From assembly GCA_036023115.1 (NCBI GenBank), contig JAYKKT010000064.1, forward strand, positions 5,691,001-5,755,000: a stretch of 64,000 nucleotides of DNA. Reading direction: 5' to 3'. The notes under the pieces are model-generated. The model had not been told where the DNA came from and did not search any database. It saw only the letters and a program-made list of their open reading frames with translations. Below, in pieces: positions 51,067 through 63,124 of this stretch. The stretch comes from Brasenia schreberi. Its lineage: Eukaryota; Streptophyta; Magnoliopsida; Nymphaeales; Cabombaceae. Position numbers and translations under genes: made by a program. The stretch's first letter is position 1. Each line of letters opens with the position of its first letter.

Positions 51067-52761
51067 CTGCCAGAAGAAACGGGTGAAGAAATCAAATCCT
51101 GATCCTTGAGGAGCAGCTCCTGTTACAATAACCCCTATACCAGGACATTTCTCTAGTTCATCGAATTGTGGTCTTAGATCTTTCGAATTTAAGAATTGTT
51201 TCAACCTTCATTGGATCACTTTGCAATTCCTTCCTTTGAAATCACATGCCTAAAAATTGAACTTCCCTTTAACCAAAACTACTTTGACAACTTGGCGTAC
51301 AAGCGCCTCCTTGAGAATCTAAAGAACCACCTTTAAGATGTTCGGCGTCGCCACGACCGAGGAATATGTCGAGGAATGTCATCAATATAGACAATCACAT
51401 TCCTCCACAGGGATCATAGGAAAGTCCAACTCGATTGCAAAGCCAGCTTCTTTCTCTCCATAAGGTTGTCTGAATCCTTCAACCTTATCAGCAGTAAGAA
51501 TTCCAGATCTCGTGAGGAATTCAATTCTATTGCCTTGCACCCCACATGAAGAGAAAAGAAAGTGAGCAGCGGCAAGCGTTGCATGGCCACAAAGATCTAC
51601 CTGTAACAGTTTCATCATGTGTGAAAATTTAAAATTTTGGTTTGTTAAGTAAAACTCTGTCGCTAAACTATAGCTGCAAGAACCAAGATACCATTCTTCT
51701 GCAACAGGAATATGTAGTAAAAACCAAAACTTTCGTTTTGCTTGTTATGAGACCTCTTCATACCAACAACTGTGCATCCATCGCAGATTGCGGACTTGCA
51801 GTTGTCACAAGTACCCATTTTCAAGGAAAAAAAGTTCCTACAGGGAGCACACGATTAGGGTATGTTTGTTTCATGGTGAAATAGGCTGAGTTCCTAATTA
51901 GTGACCCATTTTCATGAGTGAAAGAAACATTCAAACTTGTTTTTCCATTGGATGACAAGAAGTAGCTTTTATAATAACTAAACCCATTATGTGCCACACA
52001 TCTCACTTGAAAATGTTCAGATGACCACCCACAACCCATCAAGTCAAATGCCCAGTGAGAATTGAAAAGCATGATGAAAGTCATTTACAATACGACCTAA
52101 TTCCTGCTCACTACTAGGTTGGGTCATTCAAGGAATGAAGGTCTTCCCCTGAATCACTAGTGCATGCCTGTGCACACACATACACACACGCACACACACA
52201 CACACACACACACGGCTGCTGCGTCTAATTGTTGTAATTTTTGACATCGGGTCCAGTTTACCAGGCATTCTGTAAAGATCAATTGAATCAGTAGGAATCA
52301 GCCAAATGCAACTTTGTACTAGGATCAGATTGAAAAGAGAAAGGAGAAGGGTCAACAGTAGCCTATGGTACTAACAACTAATGAAGGAGAGGAAGAAGTG
52401 ACCTCGGAAACTGGGGTAAACCACCTCAATCGAAATCTCCAAGCATCCTCCTCGCAGGAAGAAAGGGAATTCGGCAACAGAAAAGCAGTCTCTGAGAGGT
52501 TGAATTCTGCTGCCACCAATTTCATCCACTCTTCATCTCTGACTTGATCTTCCAATAAGCAGATAGCTGCCGGATTACCAGCGAAGGGAGAGCCTGTGAA
52601 CGCATCCACCTTCACAACAGAACCAACTCAAACCCACAACGATAAGCCGCCTCACCAAGTAGTAAGTGAAAGAATTTAGTGGGACTCAACGAGGAAGAGA
52701 GCTACTACAGGAAAGGGGTGAAGCAAATTACCACTACATATTTGACATGTCTTCCTGCCAT
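51067..52761 (-). pseudogene. PhzF-family (phenazine biosynthesis-like) gene, probably decaying
   Basis: PhzF-like proteins are cytosolic isomerase-like enzymes found in all plants, with unclear roles. Exon 1 (52732-52761) is only ten codons, 'MAGRHVKYVV', ending at a GT donor. Exon 2 (52403-52609) encodes 'VDAFTGSPFAGNPAA' and the catalytic-region 'NLSETAFL', to 'WFTPVSE'. Exon 3 begins at 51600 with 'VDLCGHATLAAAHFLF' and joins in frame. Past 'PVEEC' (about 51397) the frame breaks, and stops occur where 'ISKAL'-like sequence is expected. A further conserved exon piece (51067 to about 51182) encodes 'DLRPQFDELEKCPG' and 'GSGFDFFTRFF'. The C-terminal 'DPV-GSAH' module was not found. Clean early exons with a broken end suggest a dying gene, although an unusual splice pattern cannot be excluded. 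Confidence 0.72.
52173..52214. repeat. (CA)n microsatellite in PhzF intron 2
   Basis: About 40 bases of CA repeat with a few CG interruptions lie in the intron between PhzF exons 2 and 3. Confidence 0.85.
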
Positions 52762-55294
52762 TGTCGAGAGCGATGTTAAAGAGGGAAGATGCCCTTTTCA
52801 CTCCTTGAGGCCTATATTTCATTTCAAAAGCTTCCTCGATAAAACAAAAGAAAATTCAGACATGAAGACTATAAGGCAACGCAACCACTTTGACAGTTCT
52901 TCGTCAAAAGAGTGCTCCTGCTTAATTTTTTTAACATAACCAAACTTTGTGCACAATTATATACGAAAATATAGATTTCATGTGGCCTAAATTGCTGGAC
53001 TTTTAAATTGGTCAAGTTTAGATTCAAGCTCAAGTCCGAGCTCAGTTGAGATTGATAGGATTGGAGCCTTCACAGTTCATGGTTTGTTCTTAAGCATCGT
53101 TTGATCAAGCTTGTAGGGATGGGAATCTTGTCCCGGCCCGAATGGGGCGAAAAATACCCAGAGACCCTATCAGGTCTGGGTTCAGGTACAAGGATAAGGT
53201 GCCCCGACTCAATACACGACACTACATGAATAATATTCTTAGTGCATAAAAATACTTAAACATGTAAATTGTCCAAGCTTTGACATTAATGGTGAAAATT
53301 TGAATATGGAGATTTGAATTAAAGTATTGTTATACTTTTGTAGTGTCTATTACGGAAAGTAATTCAATATATATAATATATAAGAAAGGTTGGAGGATCA
53401 AAACTATGATATATAAATTTCATCCAAAACAATTTCACTCATCCAATAAAAAATATAAGATTAAAAATAAAAAGTGAAAAGTATAGTACTTTTTATCATA
53501 AAAATGAAGTACCCTCCATCGCCTTTCACTATCCCTCCATTGCTCAAAACCGTCATAGTTTACAATAAAACTACTTAAAAAAACCCTACATATTGAAATA
53601 TATATGTGGTCTTTTACTTTTAAAGTGGTTTTGATGGTGAAAATGATGGTTTTGACAGGCAAAATGTGGTTTTCAGGAGTAGAGGAATAATAGAAGTTGG
53701 CACCCAGTGGTTGGATTGGTTAAACCATACAAAACGCTAGATTGAGCATGGACCACTCTCTTATATTTTATATACCTCTCAGATACACACATGTGTACAT
53801 GTATATTAGTATTTGTATGCATATATATTACGAATGTACACAAATTTATATATTTAAATATTATTTATAGATTTATATAGTTTGGAATACATAATTATAT
53901 TATTTCCATATTTCAGGTACGGTTGAGGTTCAGATTTCTATGTGTGAAACCAAAACCCAGTCGGTAGTCCCACTCCACTCAGGTTGGATTGGATCGGGTC
54001 CTTGGAATTGGGCCAATCTTTCCGTCCCCAAAACAGAGCTTGCATTATTCATGTCCGACTCAAATAATTTAACGAGCCAGATTGTTTTCGGTTTGCCGAA
54101 CCGGTATATGAGTGTCGCCGTTGTGCCGACCCCCAAAATATCTCGTGGCATGCATTGGTCGAGTTTGTTGGTACAAAAGGAAATGCTGTGACGACCGCTT
54201 GTTGGTCACCCTCGTGATAACCCTCAAATGGGTGGTCCCCAAAGCCAAACGATGCAATGCATTGGCTGTGTGGCAGACCATGATTGGTGGTCACCGAAAC
54301 TGTGACCGTCATATGGTTACAGTAGTTTTATTCTTAGAAAAAGATCAAGCCTATTGCTTAGTGGGAGACTGGACACACACTTTATTTAAGTCCACAAAGT
54401 ACTTGTATTTTCTATAGACCTAAAACTTTTAGATTTTGAATGAGACATATGCCTCACTTCGCTCTAAAATAGGTCTGTCACCGCTAGTGACAAAAGTTAT
54501 GGGGGTTTACGCAAATTAAGAGTCATAATTCTGTGTTTCAAGTTGTGTTTATATGGGTTCATTTCATGATATGTCCCTAAACTGGTTAGTTGAATTAAAT
54601 TCAGATCAGATCGGCGACCTCCTCAATTCAATTATGGTTTCACCTTTTGAAAAAATCCAACCGAAACTAAAACTAGAACCAGCGGTTCGCATCATTTCCA
54701 GGTTCTGGTTCCAAAATCCCATCTCTAATACGTGTTTTTTTTTCTCTCGAATGAAATCAAAACTAAGTAGGACCCATGACTGGGCAAAACGGACTCAAAA
54801 CCAAATCTGGAACAGATGGAACCAGAAATAGCTAGGTTCCGGCCCTAAGTTTTGGTCTATGATATACACTTTCAGAGGGAATATCTTTTTCACAGGGATT
54901 TCGGATCATGTGTTACATTATCAAGCAGCAAGGTCGATTTCGTGTTTGGTATAAGAAGGTTATTAGAGACATTTTTTGTATATTAACCGTGAAAGATAAA
55001 ACAAAAGAGACAAATTACTTTAAAGGGCTTTGGAATTCGAGGAGACAAGTAAATAAAGTAAAGGGATGGTTGAATGTACAAAAGTTAGAACGCAAATGGT
55101 TTATAATATATATATATGTGTGTGTATGAAACCGGTATTATGCTACTTGAATTATTGAAATTTGAAAATTAAAAAGAAAAAATACGAGTGTGAATAAATT
55201 GTACGTGCAAAAGTCCGTTTTACTTTTTAGATTTAAATTTTAATAAATGGTTGAGATTTATTTGGTTTTGCTATCGTATGATTGTGCTAGTTTA

Positions 55295-55296
<2 letters not shown>

Positions 55297-55352
<56 letters not shown>
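55297..55352. repeat. (TA)n microsatellite
   Basis: About 55 bases of TA repeat inside an AT-rich, possibly inverted-repeat unit. Confidence 0.9.
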
Positions 55353-55355
<3 letters not shown>

Positions 55356-55634
55356 GAGGATATATCTGTATATATATTATGAGAACTTGTTATTCTACCA
55401 ACATTATATAGTAACATGTTCAAACAAATTTCAACAATTTATTTTAAAAGATAGATATTTGAGATTCAAATTTAAAAGCACAAAAATACACACATACCTT
55501 TTAGAAGTGCACTTAATTCACATATAGAAATTTTACTATTTGAATTTAAAACCAATCACCCATCGCTTAAATTAAACGGTTGGGATTTGCCTAAATATGG
55601 TAGCATATACTAGTCTTCTTTCTCTCTCTCCTTC

Positions 55635-55637
<3 letters not shown>

Positions 55638-55684
<47 letters not shown>
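55638..55684. repeat. (TA)n(GA)n microsatellite
   Basis: TA repeats pass directly into GA repeats, as at 37810-37875 and 33951-34000. Confidence 0.9.
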
Positions 55685-55685
<1 letters not shown>

Positions 55686-56158
55686 ATGCATATTCCTCTT
55701 GCTCTGCCACCACTTCAACTGGTAGCCATTGCAATTAGCCTCTTCCCATGTTTCTTTCGCTTCTTATCAATACCAGCGACAGTCAAAATGGCATGGTTGT
55801 AGCTAGTAAAATGTGTGTACAACCATGGAAGAAGATGGCCGAGGAGCTGCTCAGGGCGGTTGGAGACGTGGAGGGAGGCGAAATGGGGGAGTGCACACGA
55901 ATGCGCATTGCACACAAACACCAATCCCATTACAGATAATTAAATAAAATAATTCTTAATTTCTTAACATAATTAAGAGTCTTAAAACAAAAACAGGACC
56001 ATACTCTGACAAAAGGAAAACCAAAGAGCAGAATAAAAAAACTCAATATAGGTTTCGGAGCGGGTTAATTAGACAACCCGGTCCGTTTAACGGAACTCGG
56101 ACGACGCTGATAACTATGGAAAATAAGACAAAACTGACAAAATATCTGGAAAATCACA

Positions 56159-56170
56159 GGTATAAATACC
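56159..56170 (+). promoter_or_regulatory. Candidate TATA box of the membrane-protein gene
   Basis: GGTATAAATACC lies about 85 bases upstream of the ATG at 56251, an appropriate distance for a plant gene with a short leader. Confidence 0.6.
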
Positions 56171-56250
56171 CACCGAGAGGGGGAAAAAATTCCGTGTCGG
56201 ACGTTCGTTTCGAATTTCGATCATTCTTCCCGTCTCTCTATCTCTCCGCC

Positions 56251-59200
56251 ATGGTCTCCCATTGCTTTCTCTCCTGCAACCCTAACCCCAACCTTGCCTT
56301 CTCCTACCGGTGGCGATCCTTCTTCCTCCGATCTTCGTTCTTCGATCAGCTTTCCCCTTCCTTCCCCGCCATCGTCTGCTTCAGGGAAGACGATTCTCCT
56401 ATTTCCGACGCCCCTTTCCCGCCGGACGCCGTCATTCCCGTCCCTCGCGGCCTCTCCGGCGTCAAATACGGGCCCTGGGCAGTCGGAATGATCCAGGTCC
56501 TCCGCCGGCCGCCGCCGAGCCCGATCACTGGCGGCCCGGGCGGTGGCGGAGTTGGAGACCGCGGCGGTGGTGGCGGTGGCGGTGGAGGCGACGATGACGA
56601 GGAGGAGGCCTGCGGCGACGAAGGCGAGGGAGGTGAGGATGTGTTCCTTCTTCCGGTGCTTACCGTCGGGCTGGCGTCCGTGCATTTGGCCTATTGCGTG
56701 GGCGTGTGGGCGAAGGACGAAGCGCTCGACGTTCGGTTTCTCCGGACGGGCGTCGGGCTCTTCTGCCTGCTCTTGTTGTCTGCTATTCGTCTCAGATGGT
56801 AATCATGAACGATTCCTTTCTTGATTCTTTTGTGTTTTGAAGATGGACCATTTGCTTGAGTTTTGTCGTAAATTTCGTGCCTATTCTTTTGATTTCTCGA
56901 GTTCTTATTTTCGGTTCAAGATTTCTGGAGTTTATTCATGGGAAAGATAAAATCAACAAAAGAATTGTACTAATACGATTCTATTATGACCTTTTCTTGG
57001 GAGACCTCTCTATTCTTTTCGCACTTACTTTCTTCCCTGTCAATTTTCTTGCTGATATAAAATAACAATTTGGCGAAATTTCGAGCGGGTATGAACCGAA
57101 TATATTATTGAAAATGGACGTGAGACAGTGATATTTTTTTAATGCATATTTGACTAGATAATTCGCCTTTAAATTTTGTTTCAAATTTTAATTTTTAACT
57201 CCAAAAGGTACGGGATACGGAATTCTTGGCAGCAGCTTGGAGGCTCATTCCTTGGACACTCACTGCTAGTCACAGTTAGTTAGTCTGGCCTCGGGCTGGG
57301 AAGTTGCTGGCAGCCTTTGCAAGTAAGAGTGAAACGAGCAAGAACTGGAGGATCTCGAAATCCTGCATTCATGGAATGATAGAATCTGCTTTTTCATTTC
57401 AAGCAGAGTTTCCAACCATGTCATGACGCAAACCCTCCCACACAACTGGCCTCAAAAGGGAAGGCATACACGACCACGTGGAACTTTTTCCTGATGCAAA
57501 TGCTTTTGCCTAGCTTTGAACACAGTAATGATGTACCTTTGTCCTAGTTTAGGACTTCCGAATTAAAGGATGCTGATATTTTCTTATATATAGCATGGTC
57601 ATCCATTTTGTTGACGTTTGGAGAAGTTCTATCATTTTCTGCATGTCATTGACGCTTAGATATAACACTCGCTATATGAAGGCTAAAATTCCTTTTGTTC
57701 CTCTAGGAAATGAAATTATTGAACGCTTTGCCCATGTAATGGAATCATCCACATGTTGTTTATGATGGAACAACCTATCAAAGACTTTTACAATAACTTT
57801 AGATGAGTTTCCATTTTTCCTTTTAACGAGAAGCGATCAACATTAACAACATTATTTTCAAACTGGGTAAAACTCGAACACCTTGCAACAGTCATTTGGT
57901 ATGATATGGAAGCAGGTGAATATGAAACTTGAATTACAGAAGGAACTTAGAAGGTAAACAGATTTTGACATAAAAGATTGAGTACCGGGAAGGCAATTTT
58001 ACCAAAATGGTGGATACGGATAATATGAAATTTAAATTTGGAATGCATTATATCCCAAAGAAAGATATGTATAAATACTTAGGTTCAGTAATTGAATAAG
58101 ATAGAGGAATTGATGGAGATGTCATGCATGCCATTAGTGTAGGTTGGTAAAAGTGAAGAGGTGCATCAGGTTTTCCAGTGACAATTTTATTCGTATTATA
58201 AAGATGTATTAAACCGGCTATGTTATATGGTGTCAAGTGTTGAACAATTATCTCTAACATGCATAATCTATCTTATGGTAGGAAAGAAGATGTTGAAATT
58301 GATGTGGCATGTGAAGACCAAATCCAACTAACACAGGAAGAGATATTGTGATATCAATAAAAAAATAAAATGAAACGAGGGAGGTACTTAAGATGCTTGG
58401 CCAGAGGGGTAGATAGAGGTCCAACATTGGTGTCAGAAGTCAGAAGCCCTCAAAAGGATTGAAAAGAAACTATAGACATATGATCTTGCTTTAACTCAAC
58501 GCTGGTTTGACCCATGATATTGCACATCAGGTGATTAGAATTCCGTTCAACCGACTGCATTTAATGTGCAAAAGATTGTTTTCGATATCATTTCCTCTCA
58601 TCCCTGAATAATGATTTTTTTATCTTCCGTGCTGTTTAGGGCAGCTTTTTCTGCCATTCTGAAAATGTGTTTTATTAGGTGAATTTTCTGCAATTTGTAG
58701 TTGTTTTACATAATAAGGAAGATTTTATGTGCATGTTGTACACTCCTAGTCTATGTAATTGCATCTTCAATATGCTGTACATGTAGTAGCTGGTTCTCAT
58801 TTCCCGTAGCCATGATTAGCCATCATTTTTTAAGTAGTTGGAGAAGAAGCCCTTAATTGAAAAGTACAGGAGAATTATGGAGGAAAGACTATTCAGGTAT
58901 ATTTCGTCTAGAAGCTTTCGGTTATTCAGTTAGTGTGTTTTGTTTGTCAAAGATATAGACGTTCCTTGGGCACATCTCGTTAGGAGTATGAATCTGCACA
59001 TTAGACAAATAGGAGCAAGAAAGTTGAAACCAAGTTGTGAAATAGAAAACAATAATTCCACCTGTAACATGGAAAGCGAGGACTGTTACCTTGTGGCATA
59101 TGATTCTTTGCATGATGAAGTTTCTTTTGCAGTTGATTTAAGAAATTTTATTATCGTTCTTCCACGATTCATGTGATGTCCCTTTATGAGGAAGATTGCC

Positions 59201-59745
59201 ATGGTGTTTACTTGAGTGGAGATTCCTGTTCAAAAGGATATGAATTCTTTTACCTGACATGTATTTGCCACCCTAATGGCTGATCGATAGGATAAAGCTT
59301 GATGAACCGTGACATATCGGTGATGCCTTAGTTGGTTTGCGTGTTTTAATTTGTGAACTTTTTCCTTGAACGTAAAAGCTTATGCGTGATTCACATCTGA
59401 CTTGGATTAGTTACTGTGTCTTGGTTGGTTGCACACACCCAGGTTTCATCTCCTTTTCCTTTCTTGATCTTTTCTTTTCTTTCAAATACAGCCATTCAGG
59501 GTTGGACGCATATATTCTGGGCTTGGGGGCATCAATCAGTGTGATGGTTTGGACAGGTCTCTCTCTCTCTCACACACACACACACACGCACACACAAGCA
59601 TACCCGCACTCTCTGATATATTTCAGTCATATTTGCAGGAGAGAGGTGCTTTGTGAAAAAGGAATCTACATCCGCTGGCTTTGTTTCTCTACTAGCGGCT
59701 TCAATGTCCTTGATATTCTCTGCTGCCCTGTATAACAGTGTATGA
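56251..59745 (+). CDS. Small four-span membrane protein of unknown function, three exons
   Basis: I could not name this protein. The exons are 56251-56798, 59492-59556 and 59639-59745. They join with compatible phases, GT-AG ends and a total of 720 bases (240 codons with stop), which strongly supports the model. The N-terminus (residues 1-45) is Ser/Arg/Phe-rich and resembles a plastid transit peptide. Residues 95-130 form a low-complexity Gly tract followed by an Asp/Glu stretch. Four hydrophobic segments follow at about 131-153, 164-180, 188-204 and 217-234, with no catalytic motif. The start is set by the ATG in good context (CCGCCATGG) after a TATA box. Intron 1 (2.7 kb) holds an RTE remnant; intron 2 is only 82 bases and is almost filled by CT/CA repeats. 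Reading without splicing gives a stop right after exon 1. Confidence 0.8.
58015..58515 (+). mobile_element. RTE LINE fragment in intron 1 of the membrane-protein gene
   Basis: Degenerate translation contains 'YKYLGSVIE', 'GIDGDVMHAISVGW' and 'RGASG', matching the C-terminal RTE segment. The copy is heavily mutated, and the usual 3' tail is not recognisable. Confidence 0.6.
59557..59638. repeat. (CT)n(CA)n microsatellite filling intron 2
   Basis: The 82-base intron begins with its GT donor, which runs straight into CT repeats and then CA/CG repeats, and ends at TTTGCAG. Repeat length changes here would alter intron length directly. Confidence 0.75.
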
Positions 59746-59834
59746 CTTAACAGCTCAAAACATGTACAGCCGTATCAATTGGATTTTCTTTGGTGTCAGT
59801 CATATTTATAAAACAGAAATTCTTTTCCGACATA

Positions 59835-60455
59835 GTAGAACAAAGACAGAATATATGGAACGAAAGTTTGGTCATTTGGTTACTTCAAAAGACAGAAATT
59901 AAAATTGGCACACATTGCATCTCTAAAAAGAAAGTTTTAAATACCTAGAGTCATTTTCAGAGTGATAGAAGAATTAAACATAGAATTAATGCATGTTGAG
60001 AGGAGCATCAAGTATTCATTGTGATAAGAAGATATCATTAAAGTTAAAAGGTAAATATTATAGAGCAACAATTAGACCTGCCATGTTTTATGGTTCGGAG
60101 TGTTGGGCAGTTAATTATCAACATTTACAAAATATCTGTGACAGAAATGAAGATGTTGAGATGATAAGAAAAGACCGTATACATAATGAGGTTATTAGAA
60201 ACAAATTAGGAGTGACACCAATAGAGGATAAAATGAAAGAATATTGTTTAAGATGGTTTGAACATATAGAAAGAAGATCAAAAGCACGTGTAAGAAGGTA
60301 TTAAAAACTAGATTTTGAAAGTATTAAAAGAGGTAGAGGACGATCACAAAAGTGTTTAACTGCTAACATGGCACATGATAGGGCTATGTGAAAATAAAAA
60401 AATCCATGTAGCCGACCCGTTTAGTATGGGAAAAAGGCTTAGTTGTTGTTGTCAG
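59835..60455 (+). mobile_element. RTE LINE 3' fragment
   Basis: The C-terminal RTE polyprotein region is well preserved (59993-60304), including 'LKLKGKYYRATIRPAMFYGS' and 'NEVIRNKLGVTPIEDKMKEY'. The common 3' end closes with GGCTTAGTTGTTGTTGTC at about 60455. It lies just after the membrane-protein gene, in the same orientation. Confidence 0.85.
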
Positions 60456-61254
60456 TCATATTTATGAAACATGTATATTTCTGTGACTTGCATGTATTAT
60501 GTATGTTCTAGCTGGCGACTGCTACATTAGTCTTACATGCTCATTCTGCTGGACCATACGCTCCTTATTTTTAGTTTTTGAAGACCACCAACTTCGTTAA
60601 GAGATACTTTGTGTTCATGACGTGAGTGATGAACTCGATAGATTGTGATGATATCAAATTCCACATATGCCTGCTCCGTTTTTGCCCTAATAAATAGGAA
60701 CTCAAAGAAATCCTTTTCCCCTTTTGAGAACCTTTTAATGATTGTTCAGCAGAATCTCTGTCTCAGGTTCCCTACACAACTTTTGTTTTCAAGTACAACA
60801 CAAAACGCTTTGAATAAACTCTGTCATGGCTGATCCCAGGGATGTGTTCGATGGCCAGCATAAAACGTTGTTGGATTTATTACTATGAGTCTTAGACTTT
60901 GAACGTCACATATTTGATTTGGTCTTCTACTTTTAATTCTTAACAAAGTCAAGATTTAAAAGTCAAGAAGAAACCCTCTAATGTCTCTAAGGTCCTGCAT
61001 CCTGTGAGTCAAGAGCCCTGCCAGGTGGCCTAATGTCCCGAGTGTCTATCTTTCCTTTACATATAAGCAGAATAGTATCTTCTTGTCACACAATCCCTTG
61101 TACAAAGTCACTGGAAATGAAAGAAGGAAAGAACATTAACTTGATCCAAGGCAATAATTACATGCATTTCAGCGTGTTGCTTTACAAGTTAGATCTTAGA
61201 AATCAAATTGTCTAGTCAATAACCAATAAAAGGAAGGTATTGGAAGATAATTTA
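60456..61254. other. Spacer without recognised genes
   Basis: Only short open frames without domains; this is the shared 3' flank of the membrane-protein gene and the PPR pseudogene. Confidence 0.45.
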
Positions 61255-62892
61255 GAGTCTTAAAGACAGCCAGGGGAGATTTAGCGACGCCTTAACATGA
61301 TAAGGGAGCAAGCACCACCTTGCGCTATTGGGTTTTCTCCATGAGTCTTTCATCAAAGCCTCATCTGGTTTCAACTCAGCACCAACCTCTCTCCTCCTCC
61401 TCCTATCCCTAGTTGTCATTTTCCCTCCATATCTCACAAATATATCTGCAAGATCATTTAAACCAACCTCTCTTAGTCTCTTCCCAATTTCCTCAAACAT
61501 TTAATCCCTTCTTCATTGGAAAGCATGTACAGAAACTTATTGAAATCAAACCTAGGGACTTCCATACTGATATTTATCATTCTTTCTAGATATTTACATG
61601 CCTCGAAGGACTTCCCCTTCTTTACCAACCCACCAACAAACAGTCTCAAAGTTCACATAAGAGTGGGGCCCCTTCCTCCCTTTCTTTCCCAGATGCCCTT
61701 GCAGAAGCATAATGTATGTGTGTGCATCGTCGGCTCACAGCCGTGCAGTATCATCCTCCTGAAAGCCTCAGTCCTTTTCAGATTAACCAGAGCCTTGATC
61801 AATCCATGAAAACACTCAAATCAGGATTCTCAATTCCCTCCAACATCCAGTACGCTTCTCTGACCCTACCCTTGTTCCCAAGCCCAAAGATCGTAGCAGC
61901 ATACACTGAACTGTCAGGCTGGATTCCTCTCGGAGTCATTTCATCAAACACGTGGAAAGCCTGCTCAATCTTACCCAATTTACAGAACCACCTTATCAAA
62001 ATCCTATAAGTAGACAAACCCAAGTTAACATTCTTATCCTTGACGGACATAAGTAGCTTCAACGCTTTTATTATTCTTGAAGAGGGTCTCCATCATTTCA
62101 TCACAAGACTCTATTTCTGGATCAAGCCCCATCCACCATCAGATTCCAGACTTTGGACTTCTGAATCAAATCCCCAACTCTGCAAAACCCAATCACCAAA
62201 AACTTATAAGTGATCCCAGACGGGTTTATACAACCCTTAAGCTTCTTAACTATAAAAAACGCTTCCTCTACGAGCCTGGCACCACACAGTGACTCCACTA
62301 CCTGGTTTAATGTCTTCACACTGTAAGGAAAATTATGGGTGTTCATCAAATGAAAGATTTCTACTGATTTCTTCATCTCCCTCGATGAAGCCAAAGATTT
62401 AACAGCAATCTGAAAGGTTCTATCATTAACTGAGCCTCTCTCTGCCATTTCCGCCAGCGTTTCCCATAGAAGATGAATGTTTTTAGACTTGCCCAAGATG
62501 TCTGTGATCTTATTGTAAGTGATGGTAGTATGGATGAAGGAAGGGTGTTCAGTTTTAACGTATCTAAAGAATCTGAAGGGGGGTTTATACGAGAAGAGGA
62601 ACTTGTTGCAGACTTGGAGGAAGAACTCGTGGGTGAGCTCGAAGTTGCAGTTTTGGAGCTGGGTTGGCAACTTCGAGTCCCGGGCGCCGCTTTGTTGATA
62701 CAGCACGGTGCAGACTCGCAGTACGTGCGACGGATCGACGCCATGAACGGGTCCGGCTTGGTCGCAGAAGAGGTTTCTCCGTAATGCATGCAAACAACAG
62801 ACGCCATGATGACGAGCTATCGCTGAGAGCGAGCGCAGCATTTCTTTGGCTAGTGATTTTGTCTGTGTTTGAATGACGAGTTTTTGATCCAT
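61255..62892 (-). pseudogene. Pentatricopeptide-repeat (PPR) gene broken by several frameshifts
   Basis: The first ATG at 62892 opens an Arg/Ser-rich presequence-like N-terminus, followed by P-class PPR motifs such as 'TYNKITDILGKSKNIHLLWE' and 'TYKFLVIGFCRVGD'. P-class PPR proteins bind organelle RNAs, here probably mitochondrial. The frame stops at about 62122, resumes in another frame ('GLDPEIESCDEMMETLFKNN'), shifts again near 62070 ('LKLLMSVKDKNVNLGLSTYR'), then near 61800 ('FHGLIKALVNLKR'), about 61715 ('YIMLLQGHLGKKGRKGP'), about 61640 ('GGLVKKGKSFEACKYLERM') and 61510 ('MFEEIGKRLREVGLNDLADI'). All pieces lie in the correct order of one intronless protein of roughly 500 residues. At least six single-base indels indicate a pseudogene, unless the assembly has errors here. 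Confidence 0.85.
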
Positions 62893-63124
62893 CCCTGAAG
62901 TATTGACCAATTACTGCTCAGTCCCTGCCTTATTGTAATTTGCTAACAGGCCCTTGCTTTTCGATACACACATTATTTAAAATACAAAACTTTATACTGT
63001 ATACGCAGAATGCGACAACGTAATTCAAATGATAATTTAGTAAGCAAATAGAATGTGATATGGGACGTGTTGGAGAACTCTAATCCTAGTTTTCAAGGGG
63101 CATGAATGAAGTTTTCAATTCACA
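62893..63124. other. Upstream flank of the PPR pseudogene
   Basis: AT-rich sequence; no motif I could assign. Confidence 0.4.

Larger units (their letters stand above)
52762..56158. other. Spacer with GC-motif repeat remnants and microsatellites
   Basis: GGGTC/GGTTC-rich patches at about 53110-53215, 53930-54010 and 54590-54840 look like remnants of the MITE types found elsewhere. (TA)n tracts lie at about 55297-55352 and 55638-55661, the latter followed by (GA)n to 55684. An inverted-arm AT-rich unit around 55200-55600 has the (TA)n tract in its middle. No gene is supported. Confidence 0.5.

Noticed and set aside
56221..56685. Minus-strand frame of 154 codons opposite the membrane-protein exon
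   Set aside because: It arises from GC-rich low-complexity sequence; the plus frame is supported by phase-matched splicing to two more exons.
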